Numbered from the stretch's first letter, positions 18,801 through 29,832 are shown. The stretch: 64,000 bases of DNA from JAPOUP01 sp965201085 (GCA_965201085.1 CBDAVS010000042.1:75915-139914); one strand, 5' to 3'. Numbers and translations: made by a program. The notes: a model not told the origin generated them from the sequence alone.

Positions 18801-20306
18801 ATGTACGAACTGAAGCGGGTCGATAAGCGTTTTCCCGGCATCCATGCGCTTAAGGCGGTCGATTTCACGGTCAACCGCGGCGAGATTGTTGGCCTCGTCG
18901 GCGAAAACGGCGCCGGCAAATCGACGCTGATGAAAGTGATCTACGGCGCTTATCAGCCGGATGACGGCAACATCATCATCGATGGCCGGACTGTGTGTTT
19001 CCAGAACCCCCGCGGGGCTATGGAGCATGGAATCGGCATGGTGTTCCAGGAACAGTCGCTGATCACGAACCTGACGGTGATGGAGAATGTCTTCCTCGGC
19101 TATGAAAGCCAGTTCGTGACATACGGAGTCATCGACTGGAAGGCGATGGCATCCGCCGTGCGCGCGCAGCTTGCCAAGGTCGAACTCGACATCGATCCCG
19201 CGACGGTTACCTCCACTCTCTCGTTCGCGCAGCGCCAGCTTGTCGAGCTTGCCAAGGTGCTGACGCTGGAGGAACGGGTCGACGGGGACCTGGTGATCCT
19301 TCTCGACGAGCCGACCTCGGTTCTGGCCAGGGAAGAGGTGGAACTCCTGTTCCGTATCGTGCGCGATCTGACCAAGCGCGCCTCCTTCATCTTCGTGTCG
19401 CACCGGATGGAAGAGGTTCTGGAGCTTTCGGACCGCATCTATGTCATGAAGGACGGCGAAGTAGTGGATGTTGTGGCACGCGACACCGCCGACAGGGATG
19501 CCATCCAGCACAAGATGGTCGGACGCGACGTTGACAGGGAATATTACCGCGAGCAGAAACAGAGGCCCTACGACACAGACAGGGTGCTTGCCAGCTTCGA
19601 GAAGGTCAGTCTGGCCGGCCGCTTCAGGGAAATCTCATTCGAACTGCATCCGGGCGAGGTGCTCTGTCTTGTCGGTACCGTAGGGGCGGGGCGTGAAGCG
19701 ATACTGCGTACGCTCTACGGCCTCGATTCTCCGACCTCCGGCGCCGTCACCGTCAAAGGCGAACCGGTCACCCGCTTCAGTGCCCGCGGCGGCGTCCAGC
19801 GTGGCATCGGCTATGTGCCGCGTGAACGCAAGATTGAAGGGATCGTGAACGGCATGAACGTCTACGAAAACATGACGCTCAGCCAGCTGAAGAGCTATGC
19901 GGCGGGGGGGATCCTGAGGATCGGAAAAGAACGCGAGCTGGCGAAACGCTGGATCGAGCGTCTTGGCATCAAGACACCCTCCGAGAACAAGGATTGCGGG
20001 GGACTTTCCGGTGGCAACCAGCAGAAGGTTGTGCTTGCCAAGTGGCGCTCGGGCGGTTCGGACATCATGCTACTCGATCACCCCACACGCGGCCTCGACA
20101 TTGGCGCCAAGGAAGACGTTTACGAGATGATCAGGGAGATGTCGGGTGCGGAGGTAGGCATCCTGCTGGTCGCCGATACGCTGGAAGAGGCGATCGGCCT
20201 TTCCCATACGATCATCGTCCTGAAGGACGGTGAGTTCCGGAAACGGTTCGATGGAAAGCCCGGCGCAAAGCCCTCGCTCTATGACCTCGTGCATCACATG
20301 ATCTGA
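18801..20306 (+). CDS. Sugar ABC transporter ATPase, two-domain (RbsA/XylG-like)
   Basis: 501 residues with two ABC domains in tandem. The first has Walker A GENGAGKST, signature LSFAQRQLVELAK and Walker B VILLDEPTS. The second has the degenerate Walker A GTVGAGREA usual for this family, signature LSGGNQQKVVLAKW and DIMLLDHPTRGLDIGAKEDVY (read as the D-loop region). It energises import through the two flanking permeases. It begins 10 bases after the first permease with GGGGCGGAG upstream. The HPTRG in the second Walker B region replaces the common EPTRG, so that site may be catalytically weak. Confidence 0.9.
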   Translation: MYELKRVDKRFPGIHALKAVDFTVNRGEIVGLVGENGAGKSTLMKVIYGAYQPDDGNIIIDGRTVCFQNPRGAMEHGIGMVFQEQSLITNLTVMENVFLGYESQFVTYGVIDWKAMASAVRAQLAKVELDIDPATVTSTLSFAQRQLVELAKVLTLEERVDGDLVILLDEPTSVLAREEVELLFRIVRDLTKRASFIFVSHRMEEVLELSDRIYVMKDGEVVDVVARDTADRDAIQHKMVGRDVDREYYREQKQRPYDTDRVLASFEKVSLAGRFREISFELHPGEVLCLVGTVGAGREAILRTLYGLDSPTSGAVTVKGEPVTRFSARGGVQRGIGYVPRERKIEGIVNGMNVYENMTLSQLKSYAAGGILRIGKERELAKRWIERLGIKTPSENKDCGGLSGGNQQKVVLAKWRSGGSDIMLLDHPTRGLDIGAKEDVYEMIREMSGAEVGILLVADTLEEAIGLSHTIIVLKDGEFRKRFDGKPGAKPSLYDLVHHMI

Positions 20307-20313
20307 GCAGAAA

Positions 20314-21258
20314 ATGGAAAAAGAACGCCTCAAACCGCATTTTCCATGGATCACCCTCCTAGTGCTGGCGATGCTTGTCGGCGTCGCTAATCCGAGTTTC
20401 TTCGACCTAGGCAGCCTGATCCTGCTGATGGCAGATATCGTCCCGTTGTTCATCATGGCGCTGGGCATGACATTCGCAATCTATATCGGCGGCATCGACC
20501 TTTCGGTGCAGCAGATCGCCAATATGGTGACCGTCATCGCGACCGTCTATCTGGCGCAGTTCGGGATAGGCGTCGCGCTGGTCGCGCTTATCGCGGGCGG
20601 CATTTTCGGGATGATCTCGGGTTACGTCACCACCCGGCTCTACGTGCCGTCCTTCGTTTCAACTCTCGCGATGGGTTTTATCGCGCTGTCCGTGGCCAAA
20701 TGGCTCTCTGGCCAGCGAGCGCTGTATATGGACGCAACGCTGCGCGACGAGAGCTTCAGCTGGATGTTCGGCAATACCGCAGGCATGCCGCATGAGCTTG
20801 CGACCGCATTGGTTTTGCTGGCCATCGCTTGGTTCCTGCAGACGCGGACCACCTTCGGGCGGACGCTGAAAGCCGTCGGATCAGGCGAGCTCGCCGCTGT
20901 CGCTTCGGGCGTCAATGTCGATCTGGTGAAGATCATAGCCTTTGGAATCTCGGGCGTTTTCGCGGCGGTCGCGGGGCTGATCTTTTCGGTCAAGCTGTCC
21001 GGCGGCGACGCACAGCTTGCCAACGGTTTCCTGCTGCTGGCCATCGTTGCGGTACTCGTTGGCGGAACGCCGCTGACAGGGGGGGTCGGCGGTGTGCTCA
21101 ACACCGCGGTCGGCACGCTTATCGTGATGGTGATCCGGGCCGCGATGGTCTATCTTGAGGTAGATGCGACCCAGCAGCAGATGATCTTCGGCCTTGTGCT
21201 GATTGTCGCTATCGCCCTGACAATAGACCGCTCGAAACTCCGGGGTGTCGTCAAATGA
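20314..21258 (+). CDS. Sugar ABC transporter permease (RbsC-like), second copy
   Basis: 314 residues, multi-helix, BPD_transp_2 family, beginning seven bases after the ATPase stop. The segments FAIYIGGIDLSVQQIANMV and VAVLVGGTPLTGGVGGVLNT correspond to the same conserved loops as in the first permease, but overall similarity is modest, implying an old heterodimer rather than a recent duplication. The stop overlaps the start of the next, broken dehydrogenase gene by four bases (ATGA), so that gene was once part of the operon. Confidence 0.88.
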   Translation: MEKERLKPHFPWITLLVLAMLVGVANPSFFDLGSLILLMADIVPLFIMALGMTFAIYIGGIDLSVQQIANMVTVIATVYLAQFGIGVALVALIAGGIFGMISGYVTTRLYVPSFVSTLAMGFIALSVAKWLSGQRALYMDATLRDESFSWMFGNTAGMPHELATALVLLAIAWFLQTRTTFGRTLKAVGSGELAAVASGVNVDLVKIIAFGISGVFAAVAGLIFSVKLSGGDAQLANGFLLLAIVAVLVGGTPLTGGVGGVLNTAVGTLIVMVIRAAMVYLEVDATQQQMIFGLVLIVAIALTIDRSKLRGVVK

Positions 21259-22619
21259 GCGAGATGCGGGCGGCGGTTCTGATCGGGCCGATTCGAGATC
21301 AGGTCGGCTCCGCGCCCTGAACCCGGTCGCGACGAAGCGCTGATCCGCATCGCGCGCACCGGCATCTGCGGGACTGACATGCATATCTTTCATGGCAACT
21401 ATGCCGCGGACCGGCTGCCGATGATTCCCGGGCATGAGTTCGCCGGCCATATCGCAGCGATGGAAGAGAGGGCAGCCGACCTGTCCGAAGGCCAGCCTGT
21501 GGTTGTGGACATGAACATTGGGTGCGTCCGCTGTTACAGGTGCCGCCGAAACGAGATCCTGAACTGTCCGGAGATGCGGCAGATGGGGGTCACGGTGGAC
21601 GGGGCTTTTGCCTAAGAGTTTGTTCCATAAGTTGAGTGGTGCCGCGGAATGTGGCATTCCGGTTGGTGAACGCACCCAGATACGGAGAGAGCCATGCCCT
21701 GGAACAGGACCACCCAACAGCTCCATAAGCGCCCGGACGACCACGGTCAAAACGACCTGACCGACGCCGAATGGACCGTCATCGGGCCGATGCCGCCGAA
21801 GCGGGGAAGGATGGGACGGCCGCGCGGGGTCGACCTTCGGTCGGTGTTCGACGCGGGCCGGTATATCCTGTCCACGGGATGCCGGTGGCGCGTCACCCTC
21901 TGGATATCCACCGTTTTCCACCGACCGGAACCATTTTCACGCATGGCGGCGGAGCGGGCTCCCGGAGCGTACCGCGCATCGTCTCCGGGACCTCGCGCGG
22001 CGGTGTCCGGGGCGCTCCGCGGAGCCGGCCGCCGCCCCGGTCGACAGCCGGTCGGTGAGGACCACGGAGAGCGGCGGCCCCGCGGCCACCACGCCGGCAG
22101 GAAGGTGAAGGGGAGGAAAAGGCACCTGATCGTGGACGCCGGCGGCACGCCGGTCGTCATGACGGTTCACACCGCCGACATCCAGGACCGGGTTCGCTTT
22201 GGACCTAAGCGCCGAGAGGCTTGCCGTGGCGAAGGAAGGCGGCGCCTATATCTCCGTTGCGCTGTCGGTGCTAAGGGATGCTGTCATGACTGCGACGCAG
22301 GGACGGGGAGCCGATATCGTGATCGAGAGCGTCGGCAGCCCGGCGCTCTATGCCGGCGCAAAGGAACTGATGCGAATGGGCGGGCATCTTGCGGCTTTCG
22401 GTCTGACTTGGCGCAGGCGAGACCCTGGCGCTGAATATCCTCCAGACCGTCCTTGAGGAGAAATGGGTCAAGGGTTCGGTCGCGGGCATGGGGCAGGACA
22501 TGCACGAAGCCCTGACGCTTATGTCCTATGGGTGGATCGATACCGGGCCTTTCACAGGCGTCGGTTACCGGCTTGAGGACATCCAGCAGGCTTTCGACAC
22601 TTTTCCCGGGCGGATGTAG
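21255..22619 (+). pseudogene. Zinc-dependent alcohol/polyol dehydrogenase, broken
   Basis: The gene starts at the ATGA overlap with the permease. A frameshift near 21310 is followed by clear medium-chain dehydrogenase sequence: RIARTGICGTDMHIFHG, IPGHEFAGH, and the structural zinc cluster GCVRCYRCRRNEILNCP. It is cut at about 21615 by an IS5 element. The nucleotide-fold C-terminal part resumes at about 22193 (DLSAERLAVAKEGG, GADIVIESVGSPALYAG), and a second frameshift near 22405 precedes the true C-terminus (EEKWVKGSVAGMGQD to the stop at 22617-22619). About 90 residues of the middle are missing. It probably oxidised the imported polyol. Confidence 0.85.
21616..22192 (+). mobile_element. IS5-family element (IS427/IS1031 group), 3' half deleted
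   Basis: It starts with the IS end GAGTTTGTTCCATAAGTTGA preceded by TAA, consistent with a TNA target. The transposase start MPWNRTTQQLHKRPDD is at 21694. A two-base deletion near 21893 shifts the frame relative to the copy at 35998. Homology to that copy stops at about 22192, where dehydrogenase sequence resumes. The IS 3' half and the dehydrogenase middle were therefore lost in one deletion after insertion. Confidence 0.8.
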
Positions 22620-22644
22620 GATTTCAAAACCCAGATTGTAATTT

Positions 22645-24642
22645 TGTATCCGCCAGAAAACCGCTAGGCTACGGTTTTTTAGCGGTAAATGACGGAATCC
22701 TCCTTACGAAAAATCACCGGATATGGCAGTCAGGGGGGCGATTTCATCATAATATGCCGCGGAATCCGGCAATCCTCCCCTTCAGGAGGCCCCCATGCGC
22801 AGGGTCCACGAACTCCAGCGGAGGCCCGGCGCCCCCGGCATCCCGAAGATCAGGCTGGACGTGAAATCGAGGGACGACATCCCGGCGATCCCGATCGGCC
22901 TCCAGGACCCCTGCAGCGACGAAGGGACCCGAAAGCGGCTGTCCGGGCTTCCGGGTCGGCTGGTGCCGCCCGGAAAGGGCCGCCGGGTCGGCGGGCCGGG
23001 GATGGAACCGTGGACCATCCCGGTGCTGGGGGTCGTGAAGCAGGGTCCCGGGTGCGGTTCCGACCGGCTTCGGAAACCGGCGAACCAGCACATCCCGATC
23101 CGGCGAAGGCCGAAGGCCGGGCCACGGATCATGGGACGGGGACGGATACGGATACCAGCGTCTGGTTGACAGCGTGTCGCTCCCCTCGCCGGAGCTTCCC
23201 GCCGGGGTCGGAAGGATGGTCGTGGAGAGGGGCCACAGGGTGGCGGCGGAAAAGCCTGGCGCCGCGTCGCGCGGCCGCCGTGATTCCTTCGTGGCCGGGA
23301 CCGACGTCCATCATCCGACCGACCGCAGCCTGCCGATGGACGCGGCGCGGTGCATGGTCCGGGACGTGTCCCGGGCCTGCGGGGGGCCTGGGGCCGCCCG
23401 GCTGGCGGCGGAAGGAATACCTTTGCGGAAAGCTCCGGGTGGCCACGTCACGGCTCGCCAACCCGCGCCCGGGGGACGTGGAGGTGCCGCTCCGGCTGGC
23501 GCTGAAGCTGGCGGACAGGGCGGAGGCCAGCCGCGCGGAGATCGACGGCAGGTTGGGTATCCCGGGCCCATCGGACAGTATCCGGGGCTTCATCGGCCAT
23601 GTCAGGCACCGGGCGGACCTGACCGGACGGCGGATCCTGAAGGGAGGGACGATCCCGCACCGCACACGCGCTGGATATCGAAGGGAAAGGCCGGGGTCCC
23701 GGTGGAGCCCGGCGTCCCCGTCCGCGTCCCTGAGGACCGTCACGGATTCCTCCCGCACCGTTCCGTCATGTGGGAGGGGAGCGACGTGGACGTGGCGGTC
23801 CCCATGGGCGGGGAGGCGCGGGCGCGGTTCCCCGACCTGTCGGTGGTGAGCTTCGACAGGGGTCCGCACAGCCCCCCCCCCGGACCGGCTGGAGCCTGCC
23901 GGGATGCTGGAGCCGACGCGATGCCCCGCAGGGGCAGGCTGTCGAAGGCGGACCGCGTCCGGGAAAGCGGGGAGGCGTTCCGCGGGGCGCGGCGCGCCCA
24001 CGCCGCCGGCGGGTCGGCCATCAGCAACCTGGAGCACCGTGGCCTCGACCGGGTGCGGAGCCACGGAAAGGAGGGTTTCGCCGGCGCCGTGGCGCTGGCG
24101 GTGCCGGCCGCGAACGTCCACCGCCCCGGCCTGATGCCGCCGGCGAGGGAGCGCCCCGTGCTCCCCGCCGTGACCGACCTCACCGTCCCCGCGTCGGGAG
24201 GGGCGGGGCCCGTGGGGAGCGCACCGCCCGCCCCGGCGTCCGGGTGGCGGAGGTCACCGTCATCCCGCCCGGACGGGCGACGGTCGCGGAGCCCCTTTCC
24301 GTCCCCGCCGACCCGGCCATCGGGACTGGGCCCCCGGAGGACGGCGGCGAACCCCCGCACCGGCCGCTCCCGACCACGGAGCGCCCTGCGGAGGGGGAGG
24401 CCGACGCCGTGTTCGCCGCCACCGGGGCCTTCCCGGAGGAGGGCATCGACCCGCTCCACACCATGCCGGAACCGCGGGGCCACCGGGACGTGGTGAGGCT
24501 GCCGGACGGTCAGGCGTCCGGCATACGGACATCCGTCATCGACCCGGGGCGCCCCGAGGGGCCCGGCCACGGCCCCGTGAAGCCGGAATCCGCCGGGTTC
24601 GACCCGATCCCCGGAAAAACACGGGGTTTTCTGGCAGACACT
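22645..24642 (+). mobile_element. ISa copy 3, decayed, with an unrelated segment near the 3' end
   Basis: The ends are recognisable (TATCCGCCAGAAAACC at the left; GGTTTTCTGGCAGACACT at the right). The transposase N-terminal piece starts at 22795 (MRRVHELQRRPG, LDVKSRDDIPAIPIGLQ), then SLPSPELP and VAGTDVHHPTDRSL around 23.2-23.3 kb, and C-terminal pieces to about 24.15 kb. Several frames are used. About 390 bases at 24165-24560 do not match other copies. The middle also lacks some 25 bases present in others. No clear target duplication is seen. It is GC-rich and full of arginine, proline and glycine missense changes relative to the copy at 60110-61918. Confidence 0.78.
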
Positions 24643-24779
24643 ATATAATTCCCAAAAATCTGGGACGCACCTGGAGCTTGGTGATCGAGATGATTTCAAT
24701 GTTTGGAAGGACTATTGAAGGGTTCGTTTGCGTACCGGCGTAATCGCTTAAGGAGTCGCATGAAACCATTTCGGCGATA

Positions 24780-24925
24780 CCACCGTCACCGATCATCGCA
24801 AAATTCCACCTTACACAAAATCCACAGGTTATCCACTAAATTTCCATTGGTATTCCAGCGACTTATTCACAGAAATTACTGTTTTCTCATATGTTTTTTC
24901 TTGCATGATCGCGATTCGCATGTCA
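24780..24925. other. A/T-rich patch with DnaA-box-like motifs
   Basis: TTATCCACT (24829-24837) is one mismatch from the DnaA box, and TTATTCACA (24863-24871) fits TTATNCACA exactly. AATCCACAGG precedes the first, the arrangement often seen in alphaproteobacterial origins. A T-rich unwinding-like stretch follows (GTTTTCTCATATGTTTTTTC). Two boxes are few for an oriC, and usual origin neighbours are absent, so this is only a candidate. Confidence 0.3.
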
Positions 24926-25305
24926 CTCTCCCATTACGCGGAGGGTTCTGGGAGCCGGAGCGAAACGCATAGGGCCTCAAGGCCTAAAGCGGTAGCCGCC
25001 GAGCGTCGCTAGGGTTCGGAACGGTTATCTGGAAAGGTCTGCATAGACCCCGATGGATACCGAAATGACAGCATGGCGATGGCCGACCGCTTCAACTGGT
25101 TGCAAGGCCATGCGAAGCCGGGAGGGCAGGAAACGTTGGGTGGCAGCGACGGTGCTTGAACATCCGCGTGTGGGCAGGGGAAAGCTGCAAGGCATTCCCA
25201 ACCCAGGAAGGCGTCAGGGTATGCCATTAGGCAATTGCGAGGACCGCGTCTGAGCACCTGACGCCTTCATTGATTCCGGAATTCGACAAACTCGGATCAA
25301 ATGAA

Positions 25306-25336
25306 CGGGACCCGCATTTTCAATTTGCGGGCCCCG
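25306..25336. other. Strong stem-loop, possible transcript end or RNA element
   Basis: CGGGACCCGCA (25306-25316) pairs with TGCGGGCCCCG (25326-25336) with one mismatch across a nine-base loop. There is no T-run after either arm, so it is not a canonical intrinsic terminator. It lies downstream of an uncharacterised GC-rich non-coding stretch. Confidence 0.5.
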
Positions 25337-25485
25337 AGGTCAAGGTATGCACTACCGCGTCTATGCACCTATTCCACACCTCTACATATTTGTTGGTAGC
25401 TTGGCAACTTATTGTTGTGCGTTTTTTTGTGAAGCCCTTATTTTGTCTCACAGTGCGTAGTCCGCTTCGCTACCGAACGTAGGAT

Positions 25486-25986
25486 AGTGTCCGACAGAAA
25501 ACTGCCAACCTGCTGATTTATAGCGGTAAATGACGAAATTCGCCTTGCAAGAATTTACCGGATATGGCAGTCAGAGGCGGATTCGCCACCATATGCCGCG
25601 GAATCCGGCAATCCTCCCCTTCAGGAGGCCCCCATGCGCAAGGTCCACGAACTCCAGCGGCGGCCCGACGCCCCGACATCAGGAGGATCAGGCCGACCAT
25701 GAAATCGAGGGACGGCATCCCGGCGATCCTGATCGGCCTCCAGGATCCCTGCGGCGACGAAGGGACCCGAAAGCGGCTGTTCGGGCTTCCGGGTCGGCTG
25801 GTGCTTCCCGGAAAGAGCCGCCGGGTCGGCGGACCGGGGATGGAACCGTTGACCATCCTGGTGCCCGGCGTGGTCAGGCAAGGTCCCGGGTGGCGCCCCG
25901 AGGGGCCCGGCCAGGGTCCCGTGAAGCCGGAATCCGCCGGATTCAGCCCTGTCACCGGAAAAACACGGGGTTTTCTGGCAGACACT
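25486..25986 (+). mobile_element. ISa copy 4, 501-bp internally deleted (non-autonomous) derivative
   Basis: Both ISa ends are present, with near-perfect 5-bp flanks (AGGAT at 25481-25485, AGGCT at 25987-25991). Only the first part of the transposase (from the ATG at 25634) and the last 100 or so bases of the element remain. About 1.3 kb between AGGTCCCGGGTG and GCGCCCCGAGG is missing. It cannot encode a transposase but keeps both termini, like a MITE. Confidence 0.8.
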
Positions 25987-26215
25987 AGGCTAACCTGGGC
26001 TGGCAGGAACTCGGATGAAGCTTGTTTTATTGTAACCGTGGATCGAAGTTGCGGAGATTCGCCTGCGACATGTCCTCGAAACAAGGCTTGGGTTCAGTGG
26101 CCATGGATTGCCACCGGTGTCCAATTCGAAACCGAGCATTCCCGGACCTCATCTCCATGGTTAGAGATCCGGATCATGACGGTACTTCAGTGCACAGGCA
26201 TAATCGGTAGCGCCG

Positions 26216-26983
26216 CTAGACGAACTGCTCGCGGATCAGGCGTTCTTCCAGTCCATGACCGGGATCGAACAGCAAGCGATGCTTGACGCCGGGGTCCGAT
26301 CGTACCTCGACCGAAGCGACTCGCCGAACCGATCTCGTGTCCGCGTCGGCCATAACCGGCCGCTTGTCGGCCTCAAGTACGTCAAAGCGCACCACCACCG
26401 ATTTCGGAAGAAGGGCTCCGCGCCATCTTCGTGGCCTAAAGGCGGCCATGGCGGTGATCGCCAGAACATCCGAACCAATCGGTAGAATTGGTCCATGCGC
26501 CGAATAGTTGTATGCGGTCGAACCGGCAGGTGTGCTGATAAGTGCACCGTCACAGACAAGTTCGCCCATCCGCACCTTCCCGTCAATCGACACTTTGAGC
26601 CTTGCGGCCTGTGGGCCTGCTCGCAAAAGCGAGACCTCGTTGATTGCCAATCCCTCCGTGACGCCGCCCTCGACAGTCTCCGCGCGCATTGCCAAGGGGT
26701 TGATCACCGTTTCTTCGGCCGCGTCCAGACGCTCCATCAGACCATTGACCGAATGCTCGTTCATCAGAAAGCCTATGGTTCCACAGTTCATGCCGTAAAC
26801 GGGCACATCCAAATGCATGGTTCCATGAAGTGTCTGTAGCATGAAACCGTCACCGCCAAGCGCCACGATGACATCGGCACTCGCTAGGGAGGTGGTGCCG
26901 TAGATAGCTGACAGAGTCTCAAGTGCTGTTTGGGCGGTCTCGACCGGACTTGCCGCGAATGCGATCCTCGGGGAAGTGGCCAT
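26216..26983 (-). CDS. nadK: NAD kinase
   Basis: 255 residues, the usual size of alphaproteobacterial NAD kinases. The diagnostic GGDGFML and NEVSLLR motifs and the TPAGSTAYNYSAHGPI block are all present; together these bind ATP and NAD and hold the catalytic aspartate. It phosphorylates NAD to NADP in the cytoplasm and is normally essential. I chose the ATG at 26983, preceded by GGAGAG, over an upstream in-frame ATG at 27037. It stands alone between an ISa derivative and an IS30 copy, so its original neighbours are lost. Confidence 0.95.
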   Translation of the reverse strand: MATSPRIAFAASPVETAQTALETLSAIYGTTSLASADVIVALGGDGFMLQTLHGTMHLDVPVYGMNCGTIGFLMNEHSVNGLMERLDAAEETVINPLAMRAETVEGGVTEGLAINEVSLLRAGPQAARLKVSIDGKVRMGELVCDGALISTPAGSTAYNYSAHGPILPIGSDVLAITAMAAFRPRRWRGALLPKSVVVRFDVLEADKRPVMADADTRSVRRVASVEVRSDPGVKHRLLFDPGHGLEERLIREQFV

Positions 26984-27132
26984 ATTCTCTCCTTTTCCGA
27001 GAGATTGCCCGGACATGCCGGAAAGGCAAGACGGCAAGGTATGGGAATGAGGCGGTTTTCCAAAGTATGGCCGCTCTTTATCACCCCCCTTTCCGTTTGG
27101 GCAATTTCTCGAAAACTCGAACTAATGTCAGC

Positions 27133-28247
27133 CCCCGTTCCGCTCTGAAGTGCAACACCGTTGATGGTGGGAAGCCGCGTTTCGGGTGCAGCATCCTGCG
27201 AATCGGCCGGATAACGGCGACAGTCCCTGTGCTCAGGATAGGAGAGTGTCATGCCCGAGGGCTACCGTCATCTGACCTTCGACGGAAGATGCCGGATATA
27301 CGCGACGGGGAAAGGCGGGCTTTCGGACGGGGCCATCGCCAGGCGGCCGGGCCGCCATCCGGCCACCATATCGCGGGAGATCCGACGCGACGGCGGCGGG
27401 CGGGGATACCGGCAGGGACAGGCGCGGAGGAAGGCCACCGGGCGCCGGAGCGGGGCCTCTTCGGTCCCGGGGAAGCTGACGGAGGAGCGCCGGGCGAAGG
27501 TCGTGGCGAAGCCGGGGAGGGCTGGAGCCCGGAGCGGGTCCCGGGGCGTCTCCGGCTGGAGGACCCCGGCATGGTCGGCCGTCAGCGGATATACGACCTC
27601 GTACGCGCGGACGGCGGGGACGGAGGGACGCCTTGCGGGCACCTGCGGCGGCGGGGAAAGAAGCGCAACCGGCAGGGTGGCCGCCACGCGGGCCGGGGTT
27701 ATGTCCCGGGCCGGAGGGACATCCCGGAGCGCCGGAAAGAGGGCGGGGCGAAGGCGGCGAAGGCGCTGGAGGCCGACTTCCTCCTCCCGACGCCCCACCA
27801 CCCGTGGGAGCGGGGCCTGAACGGGCACACCAACGGGCCGCCGCCCCGGTACCTGCCGAAGGGGACCGACCTGCGGCAGGTCACGGACGCCCGCGTGAAG
27901 CGGGTCCAGGACATCCTGAACGCGCGCCCCCGCAAGGCGCCCGGCTACCTGACGCCGGCGGAGGCTTTCGCGCGGGCGCGGCCTCCCTGAGGCGCTTCGC
28001 CCCGACGGGGGAGAGGGAATTCCGCAGGCGCGCCCGCCCGATTTCGGTCGGGCCACCTCCCGCCGCGGGGCCCTGCCGCCGCTGGGAGGCCCGGTTACGC
28101 TCCGATCCGAAGGGACAGCCGCCGTATTCCGCGTGGAATCCGGGCCCCTGGCCGGAAAATCCCTCAACACCGGCCCGCCTCCTCCGCTCGGGACCACCCC
28201 CTCGCTCCGGAGACGGGCCGGTGTTGAACTTCGGACTGGAAGTGGGG
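27133..28247 (+). mobile_element. IS30-family copy A, decayed and internally deleted
   Basis: Bounded by the IS30 inverted repeats (core CTGAAGTGCAACACCG at the left; its partner at 28217-28247). The transposase start at 27251 reads MPEGYRHLTFDGRCRIYATG and is followed by a one-base deletion near 27515. A deletion between GCGAAGGCG repeats removes the catalytic DxxD region, and the C-terminal domain resumes to RARPP and stop. In the first 263 bases from the ATG it differs from the intact copy at 12 sites, every one A to G or T to C. No target duplication is visible. Confidence 0.88.
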
Positions 28248-28248
28248 A

Positions 28249-28385
28249 CACATAGAAATTCCGCAGATCGGTATAAACGTCCCGGGGTGAGCCAAGCTGC
28301 ATGATGTGCCCCACCTTCAAGACCGCGATCCGGTCGTCGAGGTTCATCGCTCCAACCGGTCAGAAGGTCAAGTGAGCTGCATTGA
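28249..28385 (-). pseudogene. Fragment of a MalK/UgpC-type ABC transporter ATPase
   Basis: Immediately next to the IS30 end, the minus strand reads PVGAMNLDDRIAVLKVGHIM and continues as QLGSPRDVYTDLRNFYV. This matches the stretch after the switch histidine in sugar ABC ATPases (xVEAMxLADRIAVLxxGxIxQxGxPxExYxxPxNxFV). Only about 35-45 codons remain, cut off by IS30. The protein sequence here shows no particular C/G-ward shift, unlike the adjacent IS. Confidence 0.7.
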
Positions 28386-28452
28386 TTTTCTTGCCAACCT
28401 GGTCAGATAAGGTAACTGCCATTGGTGCCGACCGAATGCAAGGATTGATCTC

Positions 28453-29748
<1,296 letters not shown>

Positions 29749-29832
29749 ATTCCTCGATCCGGACGATCTGGCGAAATGGCTGGCGTATGGATGGTTATGG
29801 CCTGAACGGTTAACCGTGGTCTCTCATGAAGC

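Larger units (their letters stand above)
24643..25485. other. Non-coding region between ISa copies 3 and 4
   Basis: About 840 bases of host DNA with no convincing gene. It contains an A/T-rich patch with DnaA-box-like sites (about 24780-24925), a GC-richer stretch with small hairpins (about 25005-25260) and a strong stem-loop at 25306-25336. Short open frames have no family resemblance. No tRNA could be folded by eye. Confidence 0.5.

Noticed and set aside
23740..24699. 319-codon minus-strand ORF over ISa copy 3
   Set aside because: It is antisense to the transposase, with the same low-complexity composition as other IS shadows.
24703..24972. 89-codon plus-strand ORF in the A/T-rich patch
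   Set aside because: It runs through the DnaA-box-like region, has mixed composition without motifs and lacks a ribosome site.
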